Shown: piece by piece, positions 26,409 to 35,047 of the stretch | Layout: each line of letters begins with the position of its first letter | How positions within the stretch are numbered: position 1 is the first letter of the stretch | DNA from: Streptacidiphilus fuscans | GTDB lineage: Bacteria; Actinomycetota; Actinomycetes; Streptomycetales; Streptomycetaceae | DNA: 64,000 nucleotides | Direction of reading: 5' to 3' | Assembly: GCF_015690355.1 (NCBI RefSeq) | Contig: NZ_JADPRT010000003.1 | Span: 248,001 to 312,000, forward strand | The notes under the pieces: model-generated | What the model was told of the DNA's origin: nothing | The model's database searches: none | The model's input: the letters and a program-made list of their open reading frames with translations, nothing else | Made by a program: the position numbers and the translations under genes

Positions 26409-28766
26409 ATGACCAGCACGCTTCCCACCCGCACCGGACTCAGCACGGCCGAGGTCGCGGAGCGTGTCGCCAGAGGCGAGGTCAACGACGTACCGCTGCG
26501 CTCCAGCCGGTCGACCGGCGAGATCGTCCGATCCAACGTCTTCACCCGGTTCAACGCGATCATCGGGACGCTGTTCGTCGTCATCATGATCGTCGGGCCG
26601 ATCCAGGACGGGCTCTTCGGCTTCATCATCGTCGCCAACACCGGCATCGGGATTGTCCAGGAGCTGCGGGCCAAGCAGACCCTGGACAACCTGGCGGTAA
26701 TCGGCGAGGCCAAGCCGCGGGTCCGCCGCGACGGGGCCACCCGGGAGCTGAGCAACGCCGAGATCGTGCTGGGCGACCTGGTCGAGCTGGGGTCCGGCGA
26801 CAAGATCACGGTGGACGGCGAGGTGGCCGAGGCCGAGGGGCTGGAGGTCGACGAGTCGCTGCTGACCGGTGAGGCGGACCCGGTGCTCAAGCATCCGGGC
26901 GACCCGGTGCTCTCCGGCAGCTTCGTGGTGGCCGGGGGCGGCGCGTTCACCACCACCAAGGTCGGACGGGCGGCCTACGCCGCGCAGCTGGCCGAGGAGG
27001 CGAGCCGGTTCACGCTGGTCGAGTCGGAGCTGCGCAGCGGCATCAACACCATCCTGCGGTACGTCACCTACCTGCTGATCCCGACCGCGATCGGGCTCGC
27101 GCTCAGCCAGCTCTACGTCAACGGCAGCGACTGGCGCGAGGCGATCCGGCGGATGGTGGCCGGGATCGTGCCGATGGTGCCCGAGGGGCTGGTGCTGCTG
27201 ACCTCGGTCGCCTTCGCGATCGGCGTGGTGCGGCTCGGGCGCAGGCAGTGCCTGGTGCAGGAGCTGCCTGCGATCGAGGGGCTGGCCCGGGTGGACACCG
27301 TCTGTCTGGACAAGACCGGCACCCTCACCGAGGGCGGCATGGACGTGGAGCGGCTGACGCCCTTGGACGGCGCGCGGCCCGAGACGGCGGAGCGGGCGCT
27401 CGGCGCGCTCGGCACGGCCGACGCGCGGCCCAACGCCAGCATGCAGGCGATCATGGACGTCTACGCGGCGCCGGACGGCTGGGCGGTGCGGGAGGCGGCG
27501 GCGTTCTCCTCGGCGCGCAAGTGGTCGGGGGCCGAGCTGGCCGAGCCGGACGGGCAGGTCGCCACCTGGCTGCTGGGCGCGCCGGACGTGCTGCTGCCCG
27601 CCGGGCATCCGGCGCTGGCCGAGGCGGACGAGCTCGGCGCGCAGGGACTGCGGGTGCTGCTGCTGGGTCGCACCCCCACCTCACTGGACGACCCGGATCC
27701 GGCGCGCGGCCTGATGCCGCAGGCGCTGGTGGTGCTGCGGCAGCGGGTCCGGCCCGACGCGGCGGAGACGCTGCGCTACTTCGAGCGGCAGAACGTCTCC
27801 GCCAAGGTGATCTCCGGCGACAACGCGCTGTCGGTCGGCGCGGTGGCCGGATCCCTCGGGCTGCCGGGCGCGGACGACCCGATGGACGCCCGGCGGTTGC
27901 CGGAGGAGAAGACCCCGGCCCTCGCCGACGCCGTCGAGCGCCACTCCGTCTTCGGCCGGGTCACGCCGCAGCAGAAGCGGGACATGGTCGGCGCGTTGCA
28001 GTCGCGCGGGCACCATGTCGCGATGACCGGCGACGGCGTCAACGACGTGCTGGCGCTGAAGGACGCGGACATCGGCGTGGCGATGGGCTCGGGCAGCGAG
28101 GCGACCCGGGCGGTGGCCCAGATCGTGCTGCTGGACAACCGGTTCTCCACGCTGCCGCTGGTGGTGGCCGAGGGACGCCGGGTGATCGGCAACATCGAGC
28201 GGGTCGCCAACCTTTTCCTGGTCAAGACGGTGTACGCGATGCTGCTGGCGCTGGCCACGATCATCTGCCAGGTGCCGTACCCGTTCCTGCCGCGACACTC
28301 GACCGTGCTGAGCGCGCTGACGATCGGCACGCCGGCCTTCTTCCTTGCGCTGGCGCCCAACAACGAGCGGGCGCGGCCGGGGTTCGTCAAGCGGGTGCTG
28401 CGCTTCGCCGTCCCGGCGGGGATCATCGCGGGCGCGGCGGCGTTCACCTCCTACATGCTGGCGCGGTCCGACCCCGCCACCGGCCAGGTGGCCGACACCA
28501 GTACGGCGACGCTGACGCTGTTCATCGTGGCGCTGTGGGTGCTGGCGATCATCGCGCGGCCGTACGCGCTGTGGAAGGTCGTGCTGGTGGCGGCGATGGC
28601 GCTCGGCTTCGTGCTGGTGATGACGGTGCCGTGGGCGCAGAACTTCTTCCAGCTGCAACTGGTCGGTGTGCGGGACCCGTTGACGGGCGCGCTGATCGGC
28701 GTGGGGGCGGGCGTGCTGCTGGAGATCGTCTGGCGGTTCGTCAGGAACGCGCTGCCGCAGCCGTAG
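26409..28766 (+). CDS. Cation-translocating P-type ATPase, CtpE-like
   Basis: A 785-residue P-type ATPase. It has the actuator motif LTGEADP near residue 155, the membrane motif VPMVPEGL, the phosphorylation site DKTGTLTEGG near residue 303, the hinge TGDGVNDVLALKDADIGVAMG and a six-helix C-terminal block. There are no Cys-Pro-Cys heavy-metal motif and no N-terminal metal domain. The VPEG motif and overall layout resemble mycobacterial CtpE, a calcium transporter, so Ca2+ or Mg2+ is the best guess. The start lies 10 bp after the DUF2530 stop. Confidence 0.9.
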   Translation: MTSTLPTRTGLSTAEVAERVARGEVNDVPLRSSRSTGEIVRSNVFTRFNAIIGTLFVVIMIVGPIQDGLFGFIIVANTGIGIVQELRAKQTLDNLAVIGEAKPRVRRDGATRELSNAEIVLGDLVELGSGDKITVDGEVAEAEGLEVDESLLTGEADPVLKHPGDPVLSGSFVVAGGGAFTTTKVGRAAYAAQLAEEASRFTLVESELRSGINTILRYVTYLLIPTAIGLALSQLYVNGSDWREAIRRMVAGIVPMVPEGLVLLTSVAFAIGVVRLGRRQCLVQELPAIEGLARVDTVCLDKTGTLTEGGMDVERLTPLDGARPETAERALGALGTADARPNASMQAIMDVYAAPDGWAVREAAAFSSARKWSGAELAEPDGQVATWLLGAPDVLLPAGHPALAEADELGAQGLRVLLLGRTPTSLDDPDPARGLMPQALVVLRQRVRPDAAETLRYFERQNVSAKVISGDNALSVGAVAGSLGLPGADDPMDARRLPEEKTPALADAVERHSVFGRVTPQQKRDMVGALQSRGHHVAMTGDGVNDVLALKDADIGVAMGSGSEATRAVAQIVLLDNRFSTLPLVVAEGRRVIGNIERVANLFLVKTVYAMLLALATIICQVPYPFLPRHSTVLSALTIGTPAFFLALAPNNERARPGFVKRVLRFAVPAGIIAGAAAFTSYMLARSDPATGQVADTSTATLTLFIVALWVLAIIARPYALWKVVLVAAMALGFVLVMTVPWAQNFFQLQLVGVRDPLTGALIGVGAGVLLEIVWRFVRNALPQP

Positions 28767-28836
28767 CGGGTGACCGGTCGGGGCGATTGGTCCAGACCTC
28801 TGGTCGGTCCGCGCCGGGGCCGGTAGCGTTCGGCAG

Positions 28837-30348
28837 ATGAGCACGGGTGCGCCCCACACAGGTGTGTCAGGCACGGATGCGTCAGTCACGGATGCCTCCG
28901 CCACCGGTACGGCCCCGATCGGCGTGCCCGCACAGCGCAGACACCGCCGGATGGTGCCGAAACGGTCCACCTGGCCGTACCTGCTGCTCGGGCTGGTCTT
29001 CCTCGTCGGCTACTCGGTCATCGAGATCAGCCGGTACGCGCACTTCGAGTCGATGTCCTGGGACCTCGCGATCTTCGAGGAGGAAGTGAAGCAGTACGCG
29101 CACTTCCAGGCGCCGATCGTGCACATCAAGGGCGCGCACGCGAACATCCTGGGCGACCACTTCAGCCCGATCATGGCGGTGTTGGCGCCGCTGTGGTGGA
29201 TCTGGCCGTCCGGGGTGATGCTGCTGCTGGCGCAGTCGGCGCTGTTCGCGAGCTCGGTGACGATCGTGGCGGCGACGGCGGGGCGGTTCGTCTCCCGGAC
29301 CAAGGCGCTCTGCCTGGGCCTCGCGTACGGGCTGTCCTGGGGGATGCAGCGGGCCGTCGACTTCGACTTCCACGAGATCGCGTTCGCGGTGCCGATCCTG
29401 GCGGTCGTGCTGCGCAACATGCTGCTGAAGCGGTGGCACCGGGCGGCGTTCTGGGCGCTGCCGCTGACGCTGGTCAAGGAGGACCTCGGCTTCACCGTCG
29501 TGGCGATCGGCATCGTGCTGTTCCTGCTGCGGCAGCGGGCGCTCGGCGCGCTGCTGGCGGTCTTCGGCGCGGGGATGGCGCTGCTGACGGTCTACGCGGT
29601 GATCCCGCACTTCAGCGCGACCGGCAGCTACGGCTACGACGACAAGCTGCCGAGCGGGTCGTGGACGGGCTGGGTCACCGGCTTCCTCAGCCCGGCCGAC
29701 GTCAAGCTGACGACGCTGGCGTTCCTGCTCGGGGTGACCGGGTTCCTGGCGCTGCGGTCGCCGTTGGCGCTGATCGCGGTGCCGACGCTCGGCTGGCGGT
29801 TCGTCTCGGTCAACCCCGACTACTGGGGGCAGAGCTGGCACTACAACGCGGTGCTGATGCCGATCCTGTTCCTGGCGCTGGTCGACGCGATCCGGCGGAT
29901 CGAGGCGCGGGGCGACAAGCGGGGCGTCGCGTCGCCGGAGTGGCTGAGCGGGTATGCGGCGCGCGGGGTGGTCCCTGCGGTGACGGCGGTCTCGATCGCG
30001 TTCTGCGCGACGATGACGCTGCCCGCCAAGCAGGTCTTCATGCCGTCGACGTACAGCTCGACCGACCACACCGACCTCATCGGCCGGGCGCTGGCCGAGG
30101 TGCCGAACGGGGCGACGGTCGAGTGCAACATCACGCCGATGGGGCATCTGGCGGCGCGCACGGACGTCTACTGGCTGGGCGGGAGCCAGCCGAGCCCGCC
30201 GCAGTACATCGTGCTGGACCTCTCCTACGGGTGGGCGCCGTCGCCGCCGTCGGACCTGCCCGGGTACGCGGCGCAGCTGCACCCGGGCGCGACCTACCGG
30301 ATCCTCTTCGACCAGCAGCAGTTCGCGGTGCTGCAGCTGGTCACCTGA
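28837..30348 (+). CDS. DUF2079 polytopic membrane protein
   Basis: A 503-residue protein with about ten hydrophobic segments. It has the DUF2079 features: SWDLAIFEEEVKQYAHF near residue 75, HFSPIMAVLAPLWW and DFDFHEIAFAVPIL, and a non-membrane C-terminal domain. The family resembles GT-C glycosyltransferases, but no activity is established. The N-terminal ~30 residues are Thr/Ala/Ser-rich, from short repeats (GTDASVTDASATG). Confidence 0.85.
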   Translation: MSTGAPHTGVSGTDASVTDASATGTAPIGVPAQRRHRRMVPKRSTWPYLLLGLVFLVGYSVIEISRYAHFESMSWDLAIFEEEVKQYAHFQAPIVHIKGAHANILGDHFSPIMAVLAPLWWIWPSGVMLLLAQSALFASSVTIVAATAGRFVSRTKALCLGLAYGLSWGMQRAVDFDFHEIAFAVPILAVVLRNMLLKRWHRAAFWALPLTLVKEDLGFTVVAIGIVLFLLRQRALGALLAVFGAGMALLTVYAVIPHFSATGSYGYDDKLPSGSWTGWVTGFLSPADVKLTTLAFLLGVTGFLALRSPLALIAVPTLGWRFVSVNPDYWGQSWHYNAVLMPILFLALVDAIRRIEARGDKRGVASPEWLSGYAARGVVPAVTAVSIAFCATMTLPAKQVFMPSTYSSTDHTDLIGRALAEVPNGATVECNITPMGHLAARTDVYWLGGSQPSPPQYIVLDLSYGWAPSPPSDLPGYAAQLHPGATYRILFDQQQFAVLQLVT

Positions 30349-30397
30349 CCGTGGACGGCCTGGCAGTGGGCGCCCTGAACCGGCGTCCGATGCCGGA

Positions 30398-33300
30398 CTA
30401 GCCCTCGAAGTCCCGTGCGGCGGAGAGCTCGTAGGCCCGGTCCGGGTCGCCGAGCAGGGCCAGCACCTCGAAGCGGCGCACCCACTGGCCTGCCGACCAG
30501 GCCAGGCCCGCGGCCAGGCCCTCGGGGGTGGCGGCGTGGAGGGTGCCGAACGGGACGACCGGCGCGAACTCGTCCGACCCCTCCTCCGACTCCCGCTCCT
30601 CCTCGGGGAGTTCGGGGGCCTCGCTGCCCGCGTCCCAGCGCCACGCGACGGCGGCCTCCTCGCCCTCGGTGCCGACGACCAGCAGCTCCTCGTGCTCCTC
30701 GTAGACGGCGGGACAGCCGGGGAGCAGCTCGCGGATCTCGGCGGGGACGCGGCGGACCGTGCCCTCGCTCAGCACCCGGCCGCCCGCGACCTCGCTGGCC
30801 AGCGAGACGTGCAGCCGCTCGGCCAACGCGGGGGCCAGCGCGGGCGCGACGGTGATCAGCGGGAAGTCGTCCAGCAGCGGGACCAGGTCGGGCGCGTCCA
30901 CCACGACCGCGTCCGCCACGTCGACGATGACGGTGTGCGCCGGACGGCGGTGGGTGTCCGGGTCGAGCGGCGGCAGGGCGCGGACCTCGTCGGGGAGCGG
31001 GATCCGCTCCAGCGGGACGCCCGACAGCGCGGTGTAGATGCCGTGCAGCTGACGGTGCGTCACCGGGCGTTCGGCGTCGGTGAGGCGCTCCAGCACGTCG
31101 TCGGGGCCGTCGGGCTCGGTGAGCAGCGCCGCGAGCGTGGTGCGGACGCCGAGGGCGTGCAGGAAGACCTCGTCCAGGTCGGTGCGGGCCTCGTCGTAGA
31201 GGCCGCGCAGCAGCCGGTCTCCCCCGGCGGCGCGGAGACCGGCGGGGGCGCGGCCGTCCAGGACCGGGTGGTCGCGCAGCCACCAGGCCGCGTAGGGAAC
31301 GACCTCGGCGGTGCCGCCGTCGGGGAGCAGCAGCCGGACCTTGTCGACCACGGCGGAGCGCAGAGGGGGCGCGGAGAGCAGGGCGAGCGCCTGCGGCCAG
31401 GCGTCGTCGTCGACCAGGTCGAGGTCGCGGACGGCGAGCAGCTCGGCGGCGACCGGAGGGACGGCGGGGACGTCCATCGGGAGGTCGCCGTTGGCGAACG
31501 ACTCGGCGACCTCCTCGGCCCACTCCGCCAGGCCGTCGGGGGCCTCGTCGAGCAGCGCCAGCGGCTCGCCGCCGAGGGAGCGGTCGGCGGGGGCGGTCGG
31601 GTCGAAGCGCTCCAGGTCGTCCGGGTCGAGAACGGCCTCCTCGGCGCGGAGCAGGCCCAGGCTGTGGGCGACGCCGACGGCCCGCAGCACCTCCGGGCCC
31701 CAGCGCTCGGCGCACTCGTCGTCGAGGAAGAGCGCGTCCTCCTCCTGCACAATGGCCGCCAACGGGCTGCCGGGGAGCACGAGTTCACCGGCGGCCGTGA
31801 GCCCGCCGTCCTCGTCCGGCAGCGCGAGGCGGGCCAGCCAGGGATACTGTTCCTCCGTCACCGAGCCGTCACCGACGGCGGCCTGGACCACGCGCAGGAC
31901 CGCCTCGGCCAGCTCCTCGGCCTCGTCCTCGTCGTCCAGGTCGGCGGAGCGCTCGACGGCGGCGCGGACCTCCGGGGACTCCAGCACGCCCGCGGGGGTC
32001 GCCAGGCCCGCGCCGAGCTTCTCCAGCAGCGGGTGGGCGGCGTCGGGGTGCGCCAGGCGCAGGCCGAGCACGGCCAGGTCCTCGGCGGTGACCTCGGGCT
32101 CGCTGCCCGGAGCCCCCACCGGCACCAGCACCCGGCGCGGGCCGCGGACCATGCGGCCGTCGGCCAGCGGGACCGGGAGCGCGCCGAGCGCGTCCCGGTC
32201 GGCGGCGGCCAGCGCGCCGTAGAGGTTGCGCCACCACTCCGGCTCGCGGTCCAGGTTGGCGAGTTGGTCGACGGTCTCGGCCAGGGCGACCCGGCGGACC
32301 TCCAGCGCGCGCAGCTCCTGACGGCGCTCCAGACCGGCGGGCAGCAGGCCGGGCAGGACGGCGGCCAGGGCGCGGACGATGCCGTCGTCGGCGCCCTCCA
32401 GCAGCACCGCGTCACGCGGGCGCAGCGCGATCCCGTCCTCGGAGTCGGCGACAGCGACGGGCAAGAAAGGCGTCTCGGGCAGGCGGTCCAGGATGGCGCG
32501 GCGCAGCCGAGCGTCCAACTCGCCCTTGCCGAGCGGCGCCGGGACCAGGCGCAGCGAACCGAGGCTCGCGCCGCGACGGCGGACCAGCTCGACGTAGGCG
32601 TCGGCGGCCTGCTCGACCAGGAAGTCGGTCAGCGGGCCCGGCGCGACATGACGACGCGTCGAGTCCAGCGGGAAGCTGGCGATCAGCAGCGCGGGCAGGC
32701 CGAGCGGCTCGTCGCTGGGCGTGGGCGCGTGCAGGTACGCGGCGGTGCGGACGCGCAGCGGGTCGCCGCCCGCGTCGACGGGGACGGCCCAGGTCAGCGA
32801 CCAGTGCGGGCGGTGGCGCTCCTCGACCGTGCGGTCGGCCAGCAGGGACGGGTCCAGCGGGCCGCCCGCGCTGACGACCTGCCAGCGGGTCTCGGCACCG
32901 TCGTCGAGGATCACGACCTCGTCGGTCGCCTGGTCCGACGCCTCGCCCTCGGCCTGCCCCTCACGGCGCTCCAGCATGCGGACACCGGCGTCGGTCTCGA
33001 TGACCACCTCGGCGAGGCCGGGCAGGGCGAGCAGCAGCGCGTCGTCGGTGTCGTCCAGGAGCCGGCGGGCCAGGTCCTCGGCGGCGGCATCGCGCAGCGG
33101 CAGGAGCACGACGGTGTCGTAGCCCTCCGGCGGGGTGCCCTCGGCGGGCAACGGCAGGCGCAGCAGGGGGACATGGCCGTCGCGGCGGCGCAGCTCCTCG
33201 GCCAGCGCGGGGTCGGCGGAGGCAGCGGAGGCCGCCTGGTCGGCCAGCGCGCGGGCCTCCGCGAGCGACCAGCGGACGCCGCCGGGAACGCTGATCACCG

Positions 33301-33742
33301 TGGGCTCGTCGGTGACCGCGAGCACGGCGGCGAAGCCGACGCCGAACCGGCCGACGGCCCCCGCGTCGCGCTCGTCGCGCTTGGAGGAGGCACGCAGCGT
33401 GGAGAGCGACTCGACGCCCTCCGCGTCCAGCGGCGCACCGGTGTTGGCGGCGGCCAGCACGCCGTCGCGCAACGTCAACCGGAGGCGGCCGGAACCACCC
33501 GAACCAGCGGCACCTGAACCGGCGGCGCCCGCGCGACGGGCGGCGTCGGCGGCGTTCTGGGCCAGCTCGACGACGAGCCGGTCGCGGTAGCCGCCGAGGG
33601 CCAGCTCCTCCTCGGCGTTGGCGTCCTCGCGGAACCGGGCGGGCGCGGCGGCCCAGGCGTCCAGCACGCGTCGGCGCAGCGCGCCGGTACCGAACGCGTC
33701 GGTGGCGAACCCATCCGAAGCGAACGCATCCAAGCCGGTCAT
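30398..33742 (-). CDS. Large sacsin-type ATP-binding (GHKL) protein
   Basis: A 1114-residue protein. Its N-terminal ~230 residues form a GHKL/Hsp90-like ATPase domain of the sacsin N-terminal type: VVELAQNAADAARR (ATP-Mg motif N box), then DGVLAAANTGAPLD and GRFGVGFAAVL. The remaining ~850 residues are Leu/Ala/Asp/Glu-rich with no domain I recognise. The ATG at 33742 is preceded by GGGAGGA. Often named Hsp90-like chaperone in streptomycetes; real function unknown. It stands alone between convergent DUF2079 and the cytochrome c genes. Confidence 0.8.
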   Translation of the reverse strand: MTGLDAFASDGFATDAFGTGALRRRVLDAWAAAPARFREDANAEEELALGGYRDRLVVELAQNAADAARRAGAAGSGAAGSGGSGRLRLTLRDGVLAAANTGAPLDAEGVESLSTLRASSKRDERDAGAVGRFGVGFAAVLAVTDEPTVISVPGGVRWSLAEARALADQAASAASADPALAEELRRRDGHVPLLRLPLPAEGTPPEGYDTVVLLPLRDAAAEDLARRLLDDTDDALLLALPGLAEVVIETDAGVRMLERREGQAEGEASDQATDEVVILDDGAETRWQVVSAGGPLDPSLLADRTVEERHRPHWSLTWAVPVDAGGDPLRVRTAAYLHAPTPSDEPLGLPALLIASFPLDSTRRHVAPGPLTDFLVEQAADAYVELVRRRGASLGSLRLVPAPLGKGELDARLRRAILDRLPETPFLPVAVADSEDGIALRPRDAVLLEGADDGIVRALAAVLPGLLPAGLERRQELRALEVRRVALAETVDQLANLDREPEWWRNLYGALAAADRDALGALPVPLADGRMVRGPRRVLVPVGAPGSEPEVTAEDLAVLGLRLAHPDAAHPLLEKLGAGLATPAGVLESPEVRAAVERSADLDDEDEAEELAEAVLRVVQAAVGDGSVTEEQYPWLARLALPDEDGGLTAAGELVLPGSPLAAIVQEEDALFLDDECAERWGPEVLRAVGVAHSLGLLRAEEAVLDPDDLERFDPTAPADRSLGGEPLALLDEAPDGLAEWAEEVAESFANGDLPMDVPAVPPVAAELLAVRDLDLVDDDAWPQALALLSAPPLRSAVVDKVRLLLPDGGTAEVVPYAAWWLRDHPVLDGRAPAGLRAAGGDRLLRGLYDEARTDLDEVFLHALGVRTTLAALLTEPDGPDDVLERLTDAERPVTHRQLHGIYTALSGVPLERIPLPDEVRALPPLDPDTHRRPAHTVIVDVADAVVVDAPDLVPLLDDFPLITVAPALAPALAERLHVSLASEVAGGRVLSEGTVRRVPAEIRELLPGCPAVYEEHEELLVVGTEGEEAAVAWRWDAGSEAPELPEEERESEEGSDEFAPVVPFGTLHAATPEGLAAGLAWSAGQWVRRFEVLALLGDPDRAYELSAARDFEG

Positions 33743-33816
33743 CGCCGTCCTCCCGTAACGCTGCACGTGTGTGCTTGCCGTAGGGCGCATTCTGCCTGCT
33801 GCGGGTGACAACGACG

Positions 33817-33867
33817 AAAACAGGGCTCGGGGCCTCTCCTCCGATCAGGAGGGGGCCCCGAGCCCTG
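33817..33867 (-). terminator. Intrinsic terminator of the cytochrome c maturation operon
   Basis: A 14-bp outer stem (33821-33834 with 33854-33867) encloses a second CCTCC/GGAGG stem and is followed on the minus strand by TTTT (33820-33817). It lies 18 bp after the ccsB stop. Confidence 0.9.
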
Positions 33868-33884
33868 CTGCTTGAGCCTGCGGG

Positions 33885-35045
33885 TCAGACGCCGGCGTAG
33901 GAGTGCTTGCCGTTGATGAAGATGCTCACGCCGTAGGCGTTGAACAGGTAGCAGGCGAAGGCAATGAAGACCAGCACCGCCGCCTTGCGGCCCTTCCAGC
34001 CCGCCGTGGCGCGCGCGTGGAGGTAGCAGGCGTAGGCGACCCAGGTGATGAACGCCCAGGTCTCGGTGGGGTCCCACTCCCAGTAGTGGCCCCAGGCGGC
34101 CTCGGCCCAGATCGCGCCCGCGATGATGGTGAACGTCCACAGCGGGAAGACGAAGGCGTTGATCCGGTAGGACCACTTGTCCAGCGTGGCGGCGGCCGGA
34201 AGGCGGTCCATCACGTCGGCCCACCAGCCGACGGCCTTGGCCGGATCCTGTGCCTTGCGGCTCTCGTGGACGTCCTTGACGTAGAAGAGCACCGCGGCGA
34301 TCCCGCCCGCGTAGAGCGCGCCGCCGCAGACCATCGCGCCGGAGACGTGGATCCACAACCAGTACGAGTGCAGCGCCGGAACCAGCTGTTCGGAGGCGGT
34401 GTAGAACTCGGTGACCGCGATGCCCAGGCCGACCAGCGCGCCGAAGGTCAGCGGCAGGCCCATCCAGCGGACGTTCTTGCCGGCCGCCAGCAGACCGACG
34501 AAGAGCAGCCCGGCGACGACCGTCATCGCGCAGGTGAACTCGTAGAGGTTGCCCCACGGCGGGCGGCCCGCCGAGATGCCACGGGCGATCACCGCGCCCA
34601 GGTCGAGCAGCACGGCCAGCGTGGTGAGCGAGACCGCGATCCGGCCGAGGCGGTCGGCGCGCTCGTCGCCGCCGGACGCGCCGACGCCGTCGACCGGCGG
34701 GGCCGCGTCGCCGCGGGTGACCACGTCGACCGAGCCGGCCTTGGCCGCCACGGTGCGGGTCAGCGTCGTGGTGCCGCCACCGGCGCGGGTGACGGTGACC
34801 GCGACGGTCGGCGCCTTGCCCGCGTCGGCCGCCGAGCGCTCGGCCTCGGCCACGGTCTCGGCGACCGACGAGCCCGCCTTGCCGGCCAGCGCGGCGGACT
34901 GCCGGGCGATCCGGCTGCGACCGCCGAAGGTCCACTCGCAGGCGTAGGCCAGGAAGGCGAGCAGGAAGACCGCCATGGCCGAGTAGATGAGGTCGTTGGA
35001 GATGCTGGCGAACCGGGTGTCGATCGCCGCGTCAGCGAGGAACAC
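33885..35045 (-). CDS. ccsB: Cytochrome c biogenesis protein CcsB (ResC type)
   Basis: Heme-handling membrane protein of System II cytochrome c maturation; partner of ResB in moving heme outward and ligating it to apocytochrome. It has the tryptophan-rich WWD loop (WGHYWEWDPTETWAF) and flanking conserved HVSGAMV and WGNLYEF segments in about eight helices. GTG at 35045 has AAGGAG 5 nt upstream (386 residues); GTG at 35051, overlapping the resB stop, would add two residues. A variable polar insert covers about residues 45-125. Confidence 0.93.
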   Translation of the reverse strand: MFLADAAIDTRFASISNDLIYSAMAVFLLAFLAYACEWTFGGRSRIARQSAALAGKAGSSVAETVAEAERSAADAGKAPTVAVTVTRAGGGTTTLTRTVAAKAGSVDVVTRGDAAPPVDGVGASGGDERADRLGRIAVSLTTLAVLLDLGAVIARGISAGRPPWGNLYEFTCAMTVVAGLLFVGLLAAGKNVRWMGLPLTFGALVGLGIAVTEFYTASEQLVPALHSYWLWIHVSGAMVCGGALYAGGIAAVLFYVKDVHESRKAQDPAKAVGWWADVMDRLPAAATLDKWSYRINAFVFPLWTFTIIAGAIWAEAAWGHYWEWDPTETWAFITWVAYACYLHARATAGWKGRKAAVLVFIAFACYLFNAYGVSIFINGKHSYAGV

Positions 35046-35047
35046 GT

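Noticed and set aside
30536..33517. Long plus-strand open frame of about 990 codons
   Set aside because: Shadow of the GHKL protein gene. Its product is a low-complexity Arg/Gly/Val/Gln mix and its third positions are not G/C-biased in the way real genes here are.
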